A DNA stretch of 64,000 nt from Symbiodinium natans (GCA_905221605.1 CAJNDS010002101.1:524595-588594), one strand, 5' to 3'. Positions 43,429 to 55,439 are shown, counted from the first letter of the stretch. The notes: a model not told the origin generated them from the letters alone. Numbers and translations: made by a program.

Positions 43429-45140
43429 CATGATGATGGGCACTGCCTAGGCCTAGGCTGCCTGAGCCCTGGCACCCTGCAATCGACGTTCTCGCACCGA
43501 AAGCTGAAGTCATTGCATAGGCATCGCATTTTGCAGCTCGCGCACGAGTCTCTGTCTGCATGTCTCAGTGGGCTTCTTCATGTCCCAGATCCTGGCGGAA
43601 AGGACATATCGTGCTGCTGACCTTAGGACTGGCGGCAACAGCAAACGTGAAGCAGATCAGCTGTCTCCTGTCCCTCTTCTCTGGTGCCCCTGCTGTCTGA
43701 ACTAGTAGGGCAACAGCCGTCGAAGATCGTGTACGAGCTGTGCAAAGACACGCCCTTGGCGTATAGCTCTGCGATGTTCTGTGCAAGAATGTCCTAATAA
43801 GGAGGGCTGCCGGGCAGAGCAGCTTCAGAACCCTGACAAAAGCGGGTGCCGCTTTGCTGGGCTATGCTGGGCTATGTGCCGCCACGACAGCTTCGCCTGC
43901 GAGCTGGTCTCGGCCTGAGACTCGCCGAGATTCGCCCCATGTCTTCGCTGACATTGCACTTAGCGGCTTTTCGGAGCAGCAGAGCCCAGTGTAGCATGGC
44001 AAAGGTCCCGCAACAGTGCCATGGGGCCGAGAGCACCATAGAGATGGTTGTAGGGATTCAAGTGCCGCTTGAGGACGTGAGTCTGGCGACAGCTCTGGAA
44101 GACCCACTGCCAAAGTACGACTGTCCCGTGATGCCAGCGAAACTTTGCGCAAAGTATATACATGGACAAGTCACTGGTGTCGGTCGCAGCATAAGCAAAC
44201 CCCACTGCGACTACGTGCTGAGCCATCGTGGCCTCTGACTTCTCGTACAGGTCAGCGAATGCCTGCCTTGGAAGGTGTACCACCACATCCTGCATTCGAA
44301 GCGTGTTCTGCACAGAATGAAAGGTGTCTGCTCAGCAGCGTCCTGGCAATAGCTCTGCAGAACGAAGAGGAGGTATCCTATCGAGACTGAGGCAGCACAG
44401 AACAGCTCAAGGTACGATGCCACTCAGCAATCACACAGCCAAAAGACCTGCAATAGCCAAAGCCCTTCCTTCTATCAGAGCGACCATCAGCAGGAAGGTT
44501 AGCCAAATGACCCGCTCGACCCCGCAAGCCTGCAGCGAAGAATGCGGCAGAAGTCTTATTTGTGAGATGCTATGGCCCGCGGGCCCCAAACTAAACATTG
44601 ACATGGTGGACGATCTTCCCCCATTGAGGCTGCTGCGAATGGCTGTGTTGCATGGCTCGCAAGGCTCGCAGGGATGTCATTGCAAGCAGCCTTGTGAGGC
44701 ATCATAACACTGTGACACCAAACTGTAACTCCCCTGAGCTGGAGGCATGGATAAGGTTTTCCCAAACAATGACACCTCGGCCCACACAGGTCACTGCAGA
44801 TCACCACGGCTCAGGAAAAGCAGCGTCGTGTCAGCTCAAAAGTCTCGCACCAATATCGAGCAAGTACTGAAGAACGAAGAAGCACCTGCGCCATTCGTTC
44901 GTACGCAACTCTTGTCTGGGCTCACTGATTTCCTGCTTGCAGGTTGGTTGTCGGTCAGCCGGTCACCCTCTCTCGATCCCAAGTTTTGATCCCTCTCGGC
45001 AAGCGCTCTTTTTCTGCCCTGCACTATGCCTGTCTGACATGAGACACGCAACGACTGTACGATGCAATCTCGGTCTGAGACAGCGCTAGCCATGTTGGCT
45101 GGTGTTGGCTGCATAAACTAAAACTTGCATCTCCAGAAAA
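42000..45140. other. Region with isolated exon-like segments, gene unrecognised
   Basis: Possible minus-strand exons are LRMQDVVVHLPRQAFADLYE then KSEATMAQHVVAVGFAY (about 44300-44190) and QTFNPEVGANALTPGGRRSL (about 43270-43200). The latter region is equally open on the plus strand (MSGLPFAVFVKLRLPPGVRA). A GAT trinucleotide run lies at 43399-43432. No family was recognised. Confidence 0.35.
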
Positions 45141-45539
45141 GAGTCGGTGCTCCCGACTTTTTGGTCTGCGGCTTCCCCACAACCCATCGGAGTCATCCTG
45201 AGATGCAGCTGCAGAAACAAAAAACTCAACATGCGAAAAAATGAGTGAGCGGCCTTCAGAAGTTAGGGTGCCAGGACGTTGAATGCATATCAAGACTCGG
45301 ATCACTTCTACGCATGCCCGTTTCCATTTGTGGGCTTGTTGCCGCGGCTGTTCTGTGAAAGCATGATGCCGATTGAGCCTTGGCTTCAAGTGTGGCAGGT
45401 GCGTACTGTTTTGATACACTGTAGCTACTGCTGTGCGCTGAAGGCGTGACCCTCAGCCCGGGCAACATCGAATGTCTGACCTCAGATCGGGCCATCCCGC
45501 TTCAGCGCACCACCGAGAGTAAAGACGGCATGTTGCAGT

Positions 45540-45995
45540 CGCTCAGCTTTACGCTAGAACTGGGCATGGCGCCGGCTTGCACAATGCAGCAGCAGCCTTC
45601 GTTCAGGGCCAGTGTGCCCGCTCCAACCGCAATATGCGCAGTTCCGCGCACTTGGTAAAGCCACGTCCTGGTGCGCAGCAATGGGCGGGACCGTAGGATA
45701 CTGCCAGTGATTGGGTCTGAGGATCGCGCTCGTACGAAGACTTCTGACCAGTTTGCTCCGACCGGCCTCCAATCACGAATATCTCGAACTCCTGTGCAGC
45801 AGATCAGCCATGTGGGGACATGCAACGGTTCTATTCGCCGGACAGTCTTACCGTTCTCAGAAGGGCGTGCAAGCTTGAGCAGTCTCCTGGTCTGGATGGT
45901 CAAAACCGAAAAGGTTAACAGACTCCCCCGCTGCGAGCTTGTCGGCATTGGCAGTCAAGAAGTCCTGCTGCGGTACACACACACACACACATACA
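45540..45995 (-). CDS. Cupin-like protein, partial (possibly related to 3-hydroxyanthranilate dioxygenase)
   Basis: Two exon-like segments: about 45967-45895 reads DFLTANADKLAAGESVNLFG then FDHPDQ after a GTACCGCAG acceptor. About 45790-45560 reads DWRPVGANWSEVFVRARSSD and, further on, TWLYQVRGTAHIAVGAGTLA then LNEGCCCIVQAG. The latter resembles a cupin strand pair (x-W/F-Y-Q-x-x-G ... L-x-E-G-x-x-x-x-V-x-A-G). The arrangement recalls the HAAO gene at 49-50 kb, so this may be a diverged relative, but metal ligands are not visible and the chain is incomplete. A candidate segment ASQDDSDGLWGSRRPKSREH lies downstream at about 45200-45120. Confidence 0.45.
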
Positions 45996-46130
45996 CACAC
46001 TCTCCATATGTAGCATGTGCATGTACTTGCATGCCATCCATCTTGTTTTGCGCCGTACAAGAAACAAAATCAAGATCAATATATGTATATATATATACGC
46101 ACACACACACATACATATACACTTGTATAT
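45976..46130. repeat. CA and TA dinucleotide microsatellites
   Basis: (CA)n at about 45976-46000 and mixed TATATA/CACACA at about 46078-46130. Confidence 0.85.
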
Positions 46131-46534
46131 ATACGCCTTTCGAATGGAACATTGTGAGGGGGGAACAGCATTTCCTGGGTCTTCCAGCTGCCCTGCGCAA
46201 ACGAAGTCTGCAAAACCAAGGCCTTTGCACAGAGACCTTTTGCAAGCTTGCAAAGGGGAAGTTATGCCGTTCTAAGGGGAAGAGAAGCTGTCGCGCAACA
46301 AAACGTCCTCATGACAAACATCCAATCCACAAAGTTGCGCATCTCCCGTAATGAGCCAAGCCAAAAAGGCACGCGCCTGCGAAGCCAAACGACGTTTGCG
46401 CAGCTTGAACCCGCTATGGCGCGGGAAAACCACCAGAATCTTCATAGTTTTTGTGATTCCGACGATCATGAACCTTCTACGATTGGAGATCAAAGGTGAC
46501 CAAATACGGCTGACCCCTCCCAAGACCTGCCTCT

Positions 46535-47133
46535 CGCAAAGAACTCGTATGAAATTCCCAGATTGGCAGATTCCCAGATTGTGTTCCCATATTCTCAGAC
46601 TCCCAGATTTTCTCACCCCATACTCCCAGATTCCCTCACCCCAACTGTTGAAATTGTTGATCCCGGTTCTCGGTTCGCCGCTTCCCCCCTCGCCTGGTAT
46701 CCCCCCGCCCCCCCTAAACCCTAAACCCTAGACCCGAAACCCGAAACCCTACACGCTAAACCCTGCACCCGAACCCTAAACCCTAAACCCTAAACTCTAA
46801 ACCCTAAACCCTAAAACCCTAAACCCCAAAACCAACCCACGGGGGAGTAGGGGAGGGGGAACCATCCACCGTACCCTGGTCATATAGAGCCAGCAAATCT
46901 GAGCAAGTCTTGGGGTAAGCAAATCTGGAAATCTGGGAACATAGGGCTAGCAAATCTGGGGTTATCTGGGAACATAAGGCGCGCAAATCTGGGAATGTGG
47001 AATTTTCGGAACATAGGGCCAGCAAATCTGGGAATCTGGGAATACAGGGCAAGAAAATGTGAGAACTTGGGAAATTGAGGTGAGCAAATCTGGGAACACA
47101 GGAGATTAAGCTAAACAAATCTGAGAATGTCAA
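46535..47133. repeat. CCCAGATT inverted repeat flanking a telomeric block
   Basis: The left arm (46555-46640) carries CCCAGATT units in plus orientation. The centre (46712-46826) is CCCTAAA telomeric repeat. The right arm (46888-47130) carries AATCTGGGA units about every 20-30 bp. The right arm is longer and cleaner. Peptides such as FPDLLALCSQ on the minus strand are repeat artefacts. Confidence 0.75.
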
Positions 47134-47429
47134 ATTATGATGAAAACCCGGGCATCACTATATCCAAGACCCGGAAAGCTGATGCATTGAAGGGCTTGAT
47201 TGCATCAAGTAAAGGCATGTTTCACTTCAAACGCTAAAGAAATGTAATATATCATCCTAATGATACTTCCGAACTAGTCCATACTTCTGAGAAGTGCTAC
47301 TTTGTTGAACGATTGAAACAATGGTTAACATAACGTAATGTACCTTACGTATACTATCTCTTTTCGGCGGTTCAAGCGGCGTCAAGCGGTGGGCAGCATC
47401 CAGGTAATTATATTTCCCCGCCGCCCTCA

Positions 47430-47650
47430 GAAGTAGAAAGAAGTAGGATGAAGTAGGATGAAGTAGGATGAAGTAGGATGAAGTAGGATGAAGTAGGATG
47501 AAGTAGGATGAAGTAGGATGAAGAAGGATGAAGTAGGATGAAGTAGGATGAAGTAGGATGAAGTAGGATGAAGTAGGATGAAGTAGGATGAAGTAGGATG
47601 AAGTAGGATGAAGTAGGATGAAGTACCATGAAGTAGGATGAAGTAGGCTT
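47430..47650. repeat. GAAGTAGGAT decamer tandem array
   Basis: About 22 copies of a perfect 10-bp unit with only three variant positions. The minus frame gives repeated Ser-Tyr-Phe artefacts. Confidence 0.95.
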
Positions 47651-48195
47651 GGCCTTTTGAGTGAGCGTCTTCTTATTGGTTTTAGCAGCGGCCACCTCCA
47701 CTTGAAGCCCCCTCAGCCAAAGGCTTCAGGGGTCCAGCTTCAAGGCTCGATTCTACAGCTCCGCATAAGTCTGACATGTGAGTTCTCTCACAACACAACG
47801 AGATTAGAGGTCACTCTTAATCTTTCAAATCAATTGAAATACATTTTCCTGTGGCAAGACCTCATTAGATCATATAACTCTTAAGGTTGGTTCCGGATCA
47901 TACTGATGTATAGAAGCAGAACATACAGTCTTCAAAATTCTGCCAGCTACCATTGGGGCCACGTCTCTCTGAGTTACCCAAATGCAAGGTTTGGGCGACT
48001 GAGGAGACTTCTACGGTAGTGGAAAACGAGAGATGCACGGCAGGGCCATGGATAAAGAATGGCTCACCGCATTCCCGAGCCTCTGCTGTGTCTGTTTCCT
48101 AACGGAAAAATAGGAAGCTTGACGCCTCTGACCGGTACTTCTGTAAGGGCTCACTGCGTTAACTAAGTGGCCGGCCTTACATTACACAGGTTTTG

Positions 48196-48316
48196 ACACG
48201 GTGCGTCGAACACAGCAGCATCATAAAAGAATAGAAGCTCATAATAAAAATGCATACAGTGCTTCGAACACAGCAGCATCATATATGAATAGAAGCTCAT
48301 AACTACAATGCATACA
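48196..48316. repeat. Two tandem copies of a ~60-bp AT-rich unit
   Basis: CGAACACAGCAGCATCATA, then GAATAGAAGCTCATAA and AATGCATACA occur twice in direct order. The surrounding 47.66-49.16 kb is AT-rich with a TA microsatellite (48848-48885) and no recognisable gene. Confidence 0.8.
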
Positions 48317-48846
48317 CGAAACAAAGGCATAACATTATAAATTGCGTAGACGCAAACAGGCTCAGAAATTAATGTGCAAATTAATGTGCATGAGATAAGC
48401 ACTTTAAGCTCCAAACCTTGACACAAGTAGCTACTTCTGCAAATGACGTCAAGTAGAAACCTGACAGCAAAAATCAATATTGATCATGCTCATACGAAAC
48501 ATGTAACATTTACACATCATAACATTAAATCATGATGAAAAAATCTAGGGAAAAAGCGCTTAAGAGTGGGGGCTTGGGTGTATGTGTGAGCCGAAAGTGC
48601 TGTAATGACTGCAGTGCTCGTGTTGAAGCTTCGTAGCATCGCGAACCGGAATCTTGACAGTCAAGTGCAGCCATTGCATATTTTGTATTATGCTGTCAGA
48701 AGCAAGCATACTTACCACAAATACGAAAATTCGCGGTATATACGGTATTTGCAATTGGTCTCATGCACAGATGAAGAGGCAGGTCTTGGGGCACAGCCGC
48801 ACAATGGGGGGAGGAGGTGACGGGGCCGCGCAGCGAGTGACTATCG

Positions 48847-48879
<33 letters not shown>

Positions 48880-49165
48880 AGTAAATACACACAGACATCA
48901 GTACAAGTAAGAATACACAATATGTACATATATGTGTGTTTTTGTATTCATATTCTCTAGCTCCGTGATGCCGCCAGTCCCTGTGCCTGGAAAGAGAAGG
49001 GGTCGGGGATCTCTGTGGTTTTGTCCTGGCAAACCTGACAGCATGGAGACATGACTGATGAATGCTTCACCTCATTCCCCCGCCCGAATCTTTGAAAAGG
49101 TACAATCTTGCAGACTTGCACATGGGCAAGTCGGCTTCGCAATTCTGCTGACAAAGCAGATGTGG

Positions 49166-50397
49166 CTAATGCTGATGGGCCACAGGTCGATCCTCCTCCT
49201 TCCAGCTTTGGGGCTGTTGTGCAGCCGGTGATGCTTCGAAAGCTTTGTAGGCCTGCAACACTACAAAGGATCCAAAGGGGTCCGAAGCTATGGACCCGGG
49301 ATGCGACTGCTTCAAACTCGCGATCATGACGCAGGCTGCTGTTTGCCGTTGCAAGGGAAGCTAAAAGATTGCACTTGCCTCAATCACGGGCGGCAAGTCC
49401 TTCCCCAGGTCATTGCACCGGAAGAACTTCTCCCACCGCACCTTGTTGCCTCAATGTCCGCTCGTTATGGCTGGTTGGGAAGCCGCGACAAACAAGCGTG
49501 CAGACCATCAGCGGCCAAGATGCACGTACTGAAGTCGTCATAGTAGATAAGACCATCCATCTCCTGAAGCAAGAGTCAAGGGCCCAGCACAAAGATGCGA
49601 CGAAAACAAATGTGGCTGCTCGAAATCGCTTGCAGCTACATCCAAGTATGTCACGCCTTGTCTTCTCGTCGCCTTTCCACGACCAGCCCGAAGGAGCCAG
49701 TCTGCCATTAGTAATTGTAGTAGGGTACAGCAGCTTTGGAAATTCGGCAGCTTTGCGGCTTCGCAGGTGTAAGAGTACGCAGCTACGATTGTGGACTTGA
49801 AAAAGGGAAACAGATACTGCGGGAAGTAGTGTTTGTTGTGCATCGAAGATTTCAGAATGCAGCGGACCTCGGGTCGTTGCGGTGAGTGTGGGATGCGGGA
49901 CGGCAGGCAGAAGACCTGACCTTCGTTGATCTTGACCTGAAAGTGTCGCATATGAAGAGACAGCCAGGCTGCCACTTTTTGAAGTTCCGAGAAGGTAAGC
50001 AAAGCAGCAGACCAGCTTTCTCTTGCCTTTCTGCACAGTCGGCAGCTGTATGTTCCCGCGAAGCTGGAAGAAGAACTCGCTCCCTGTACATGACGGGCGG
50101 CTCAGAAGAGGCTTCGAGGGCATGTGATCAGGCGCCGGCCTTCCTCCAAGTGAAAGTCTTTGCCTTTCGATCCACAAACTCCAATGAGAAGGATGTCATA
50201 TCATGTCTGGCCATTCATGCCAGGCTGCGGGTGTTGGGACCCCCAACGAACCTTGCTTGGCCGGTTGTGTCGAAACGCTGCCGTGAAAATCCGCGAGCAC
50301 AATGTACATGCATCGAACCCAGTTTGCAAGCAGGCGGCATAATGCTCAGCTGGCCCCGATGCATCAGTTTGTTGCAAACTGGTGGGGAAAACTGCTC
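49166..50397 (-). CDS. HAAO: 3-hydroxyanthranilate 3,4-dioxygenase, 9 exons resolved (first exon missing)
   Basis: A non-heme Fe(II) cupin that opens the ring of 3-hydroxyanthranilate in the kynurenine route to quinolinate and NAD. Exons on the minus strand: 50397-50339 (FSPPVCNKLMHRGQLSI), 50251-50229 (FVGGPNT), 50163-50140 (24 nt: KDFHLEE), 50083-50013 (SEFFFQLRGNIQLPTVQKGK), 49936-49868 (INEGQVFCLPSRIPHSPQRP), 49701-49657 (TGSFGLVVERRREDK), 49563 to about 49520 (EMDGLIYYDDFST), 49441-49379 (VRWEKFFRCNDLGKDLPPVI), and 49252-49166 (AYKAFEASPAAQQPQ to a stop). Phases agree at all junctions except the one after 49520. The three iron ligands are present with family spacing: His in DFH, Glu six residues later in SEFFF, and His in PHSPQR. 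Several donors are GC. A start-bearing exon must lie above 50.4 kb and was not found. Confidence 0.95.
50140..50163 (-). CDS. HAAO: 24-nt micro-exon of HAAO carrying the first iron ligand
   Basis: Bounded by GAAAG| on the 5' side and a GC donor |GCCGGC on the 3' side. Phases (2 nt in, 1 nt out) rejoin NTR-KDFHLEEG-SEFFF exactly as the family alignment demands. Confidence 0.88.
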
Positions 50398-50744
50398 CTG
50401 CAACTCAAATACACAAACGGTCCAAGAAACACGAGCGTGGAGAGATGTGTGTGGGGTCTCTGAAGAGTCGGGTGTCCTTGTTCTGCTCGTACCAGTCCTG
50501 ACAAGCCGAAGGGCTCCAGCGTGTGCTCAGACCCCCTTCGCCTATCTGTACCAGTGCTGAGGAATAACAGGCTCTGAGGATCGGTCATCGATGTGATGGA
50601 GCCTTAAGCAACGAATCGCACACAGAACGGATCAACCAGCATCAACCAGGTTTTGGGGGCAAGATCTCCGGTTTGACCCTCAGAGCTTGCCACGCGCAGA
50701 TGCCGCTTGGAACCACAACGCCGTCGGTCCTCGCGGATGGCCAT

Positions 50745-50815
50745 TTTCACAGAGGCTCACAGAAGCTCACAGAGGCTCACAGAAGGAGGCTCACGGAGGC
50801 TCACAGAGGCTAGAT
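50745..50815. repeat. AGGCTCACAGA short tandem repeat
   Basis: About six imperfect 11-bp units (AGAGGCTCACAG). Confidence 0.85.
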
Positions 50816-50839
50816 GCATCCACCGGCAAGCTGAGTCCT

Positions 50840-51470
50840 CGCCCGCTTTGCGGGTGGCTCTGCTTGGTCTGGCTGCGGAGGTGCGGACATGATGACAACA
50901 AGGACAAGGTCGGGAGCTTGAGCCAAGATGACGGCAACGCCAGAAGCAATGCAGCTGCCCTGGAATGCTCTGCGCATCTCGACGGCAGCTCTCTGTTGTG
51001 CAGGAGGGGGTGGCACCATGCCATCTGCACTGCTTGCACTGTGCGGGTATAAACACCCCAAAGCCTCGGCAAAAAAAGGCAGAGAGGGATCACAGCCAGT
51101 GCCCTAAACGATTCGCGCGAGGTCTGCGGAGCGGTCTGCGGAGCCCGGCGCGAAGACGGTGAAGGTGGCACCGGTGATGCTTAAGGCTGCAAGGGTTACC
51201 TGCAGCGCAAGGGAAAGGAAGGTCTCAACTCCGAGCACAAGTCGATCACGGCCTTCTCACCAAGGCTTCCCTGGATCTGCAGATACCTCAGCACATGTCT
51301 CTGCACGCCCATGCTATGCCTGCTATGCCATCGCATCCTGATGGTGGGAAAAAGGCCCCATGGTGCCGTTGATTCTTGAGGGGGGCCAAGCCCTCCAGGC
51401 CCAAAGCCCGACGCCGAAAAGAAAACCATCGTTCGTACCCAAGAAACTGATGACTCTGAAAAGTTTGCAA
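50840..51470 (-). CDS. Unrecognised exon-like segments
   Basis: Minus strand: YLQIQGSLGEKAVIDLCSEL then RPSFPLRC, ending at a CAG|GTAACC donor (about 51290-51198). RAAVEMRRAFQGSCIASGVA then VILAQAPDLVLVVIMSA follows after an ACAACAG acceptor (about 50990-50850), hydrophobic. No family recognised, and it is uncertain that they belong together. Further isolated segments at 51.6-52.8 kb could not be joined. Confidence 0.35.
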
Positions 51471-52949
51471 ACTGCATGTTGAACTGTTTGGTTGACAGCT
51501 TGGTCTAAGCCCGTGGCAAGTCTTGCTCTTTATGTAGAACGGCATCACAGGCCACACCAATGAACAGGAAACACCTTGCGAGAGCATGACTTCGGTCACT
51601 ACACTGCGATACACCATGAGGTCGGACACAGCGCACTTACAAAAGCTGCTTTAGGACTTCTCCCTCGATTATGTCTGCCACTTCCAACTCCTTTGAGCTT
51701 GGCACCGGAGCAGATTCAAGCCTCAAGCACAGCATGAAGCTATGGCACATGTTTTACCTACGTCAGAAGGACGATCTGATGAACATTCTGAAAAAAGTCA
51801 GTGATACTGGATGGCACTCTTTTGCAACGTCTGGGGAGCACGCAAAGCAAGAAGTAGGCCCCAAAGTTCAAGCTACAGCCGCAGCAGCCTGAGCTTGACA
51901 ACTGCTGAACTTGACACGCAAACAAAGATCATCTCAGATCTCAGATCTACGTAGTTCAGATCGAGTGTGCGCTTTGATGAAGATCATTTTTTGGAAATGC
52001 TGATTCTGCCCGATGGTGCTGAACACACCACGCTACAACAAATCATCAGAGAGTGCCGTCGTTTTGCTCTCTTCTATTAATTTGCTTGTGCAACTTGGCA
52101 GCTTGAGTTTGTCGATGAGTTCCTCTCCGCTCTATTTGTCCTGATTTATCGTGTCCTGAAGCAATCTTTGGTCGATTTTCGGCGCGAAGCCAAAATGGTG
52201 CGCTGTGACGGAAGGCCGCGAGCTCGCCCGACAAGGCGGGTGGCAGCATCAGTGAATACTTCCAAGGCTACCAAGTCGGGCCCTGCTCCAAAGCTACCAG
52301 ACGAGAGGCATTGATGCGCCAGCTGCATGACTGCAAGTGCCTGGTGGCTGCAACGTTTGCTGTAGCAGTGTAGCACAAGAGACTGGCATCAGTCACTGGT
52401 GCAGCGGTTCGCACACCAGACCACACCACGACCACAATGCTTTGCAGATCTTCGCAGCAAACAACCCAAGTCTGGCCTCAAGAGTTCGTTTCTGGCGGAT
52501 TGTCACGGACTGTGCAAGGTAGTCACAACGAGAAGATGGCGTGAAGCGCTCGAGCCAAGATGATTGAAAGGGAACAGCAAGTAGAGTCACAAGCGAGGGG
52601 TCATGCTGGGTCCCATGCTGGGTCCATGCACACTTTGGCCCACAATAGCTCTGCGCAAAGCATTTCCCCAAGGCCTCTGGTTTGGAGATGGCACTAGTGA
52701 AGCTGCGGGCTTCGACGTACCAGGACTGGCAAGCCAAGCAGTTGCGGTGCGGCTGCGGGCACAGAGTACACAAGACGGCATGTCATGGTACATTATGGAG
52801 CTGCTTGAAACTGCTTGAATCCATTCCTGCCGACTCTCCAGTCTGCCTCCCGGGTAAGCCGCTCCACAAGCTTCTCGTCAAAGCCAAGCAACATCGATCT
52901 GCCCGAAGCATGTGCCCAGCACAACAGACTACTACCCTCAATACCCTTC

Positions 52950-54556
52950 ATGAACTTGCTATCCCAGGGTCTTCATGCGATTCAGCACTCTTGCTATGTC
53001 CAGGTCTGCAGGCGAAAGGTCTAAGCTCTTGCTCTTGATTCCCCACACACTGTGACAGCTCCTCATGAAAGTGCAGAACTGTCGTGGCTGTCGGACTTGT
53101 ACCGTCGTCGTGGTTTGGTGCTGTTTGGGATCGACGCTGGCATAGTCTGCTCTTGTTTTGCTCTTGCTGATGTCGACCAACTGCTTTGAAAGATAAATTT
53201 GCTAAGCACCGGCAAAAAGCGTGCAAAGTGCCTGGGCAGAGCTTTCTCCATCTGCGTGTACCGTCGCTGCAACTGGATCAGCTCCCAGGCAATCTGATGA
53301 CACGCAGGTCACAGCATCTACTAGCTCTGGTGTTCGTCGTCTATTCCACAGTATCAACCATGCATCAACCGTCAATGAGAATGCATGTCATCTGCTGCCA
53401 CATTTGGCTTAGAATCTGCGATGATACCTCCGGCCTTCAATCTAGCCAGCTGAATCTGCTGCGCATCCTTCTGTGCCTCATAACTGTTGCAAAGTACTGC
53501 GAAGCCTGCACATATGCACCCCCACGTAAGTAAAGCTGCTGGGATCAAGGCGCGTTGCTGCCGCAACTGCGCGGCGTGCGAGTGAAGCTTTGCCTCGTTC
53601 GACAACTGTGCTCAGCGCTTCGTGACAGGATTTCAGCTGATTTCAAGCAACGCACCTCACTTGCGCGCTGAAGATCTCCCCGAGCCTGAGCTGAAGTGCA
53701 GGGATGTCTAGAGAAAATTCCACTCTTGGCGGCCCTGCCTCTGTCAAAGCTGCAGAGTGGCTCATGCTGCGGTTCAACTCCTGTGAATTGAATCGTGGCT
53801 GCCTAGGCCCTTTCCCACCTCAACATCCCATTTTAGGAAAGAATTCGCCCCCGGCTCCACGTAGCTCTTGGCCCGGCTCGCGAGGTATTCACGGCCTGTG
53901 CAGAATCATCGCATTCACAGCTCACCAACAGCATACGGCGGCATGAAGCTCTTGCTATGGCCTTCGGGAGTTTGCTCGAAGAGCTTCAGCTTTCGCCGGC
54001 CCTCCTGTCAGAGAATAGAAATTCACCAATCTGCAGGTGCCACAGCTTGCAAAGAGAGAAATAAAGACCCAAATAGAGAAAGCCCACCATAAACTCCGAC
54101 AACGATCCAGAGCAGGGCTTTGGACTGAAAAAGACATGTCACGAGCCCCCCCCCCCCGGGATGGAACTAGGAACTCCATGCTCCACCAGCTGATGATGGG
54201 AACAGTGTGACTTCTAAGACTTCACCCCTCTCTTTTCGGGGATCCGGGGAGGTACACCAAACTCTACACGTGCTACGACTCGCCAGCAGCATCCTCGAGC
54301 GATCTCTCCAGGAAATCCTTGAACACGCGCTGTGTAGATTCTCGCATCTCCTTTTCCTGTCGCGATGCTGCTCGTTTTCGGAAAAGGGGTCAGCTTGCTG
54401 AAACTGCTGCACCTTCTTGTCCAGCTGGCGAAGAGCTTCGATTTGGGTGACCTACTTCAGTCAAGCTCGACTGTTTGCAGCCCCAACCGCCCGGCAGTTG
54501 ATTCGATGATAAACCTGCTTTGTCGCCTGCGCCGCAACGAGCTCATCTGCCGTGGC
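52950..54556 (-). CDS. Coiled-coil membrane protein, family unknown (partial)
   Basis: A chain of phase-0 exons on the minus strand: 54556-54515 (ATADELVAAQATKQ), 54451-54395 (VTQIEALRQLDKKVQQFQQ), 54356 to about 54275 (EKEMRESTQRVFKDFLERSL), and 54124-54047 (SKALLWIVVGVYGGLSLFGS then LFLSLQ, a membrane helix). Then EGRRKLKLFEQ follows an ACAG acceptor near 54.0 kb. Lower candidates are LSNEAKLHSHAAQLRQQRAL (about 53600-53540), YEAQKDAQQIQLARLKAG (about 53500-53440), AWELIQLQRRYTQMEKALPR (about 53290-53215) and SKSLDLSPADLDIARVLNRM (about 53030-52965). The layout is coiled coil, single helix, basic stretch, coiled coil. Donors include GC. Start and stop are not found. Confidence 0.65.
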
Positions 54557-54599
54557 CTGAGGTCAAGAGACCACGAGACTCACTATGCCCTGGACTGAG

Positions 54600-55420
54600 A
54601 AACGTGATCTTTCAAAATTGGCGCCTGCTGGTCGCCTTCGTGTACCACAGGCCTGCGGGCAAATAGCATAAAATTTGCTTAGCGGCTTAGCAGGCCTTTC
54701 TCACAGTGGATCAAAGGCTCCTGCCTCGAGCGTGAGATGGGGTTCGAAAATGCTCAGTCTGGCTTTCGTGATCGTTTGTGTTTCTAGAGGTTTCTGGTTT
54801 TAGGATCACAGGGCGGATGGCGACATGGCGATGACAAGGAGAGCAGCATAAAACCTTCAATAGCAGGGCGACGGCCCTTCAAGCTCTGCCTTTGCTGTCG
54901 TCCTGAAAACCTGGTGCTCCCTGCGTTTGATGTGCATTGAGCTTCGTGGAAGTGCTGCGGATTGAAGAAAAGCCTCGGTATCTTCGGCCAGGACGGTCGT
55001 GTGCCGTCAGGGAGGTGTCAACATTGGGAGTATTGCGCATGTGTGTCCTTACCTTACCATGGCTCAACTGCGCCTCTGAACATTCGTTCATTGGTGCCCA
55101 TTCCCAGTCGATGCGTCATGAGCGTGTGGGGACTGTCACTGATCGTGCAACGTGTGACCATAAAATACCGTGCTATGCTATGACGATCGAGGATCTAGAA
55201 AAGTTTCAAGGGCTGAGCAGCATACCATGGTGACAGAAACAATCAAGCTTTGAATCTGGCTTGAAGAAGCGGAAGCTGGACCTGCTCTCCATGGGAACAC
55301 TGCCTGCAAGGAGCGCAGACAGTATGAGCTGAGGCATTGAGTTGTCTTCTTTTGGCTTGCCTGATCGCTGCTTGGGCCCGCGGGTTACCTGACGAACGGA
55401 GCTGCACCATCAAAAGCCAG
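54600..55420. other. Region without a recognisable gene
   Basis: No exon chain or repeat of note was seen on either strand. Confidence 0.45.
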
Positions 55421-55439
55421 CATCAGGCAGTATCAGGCA

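Noticed and set aside
43172-43561. Histidine-run protein on the minus strand
   Set aside because: The His run is the GAT trinucleotide microsatellite at 43399-43432; flanking frame is not supported by a family.
47408-47701. SYFILLHPTS-repeat protein on the minus strand
   Set aside because: Translation of the GAAGTAGGAT decamer array.
50908-50935. Possible spliced-leader relic (ATCTTGGCTCAAG on the minus strand)
   Set aside because: It differs from the leader at the T-run and lacks the full 5' part. It lies inside a coding-like segment, so a chance match is more likely.
52415-52522. AAA-ATPase-like FAANNPSLASRVRF on the plus strand
   Set aside because: Isolated 15-residue resemblance, opposite to the strand of all real genes, and no Walker motifs nearby.
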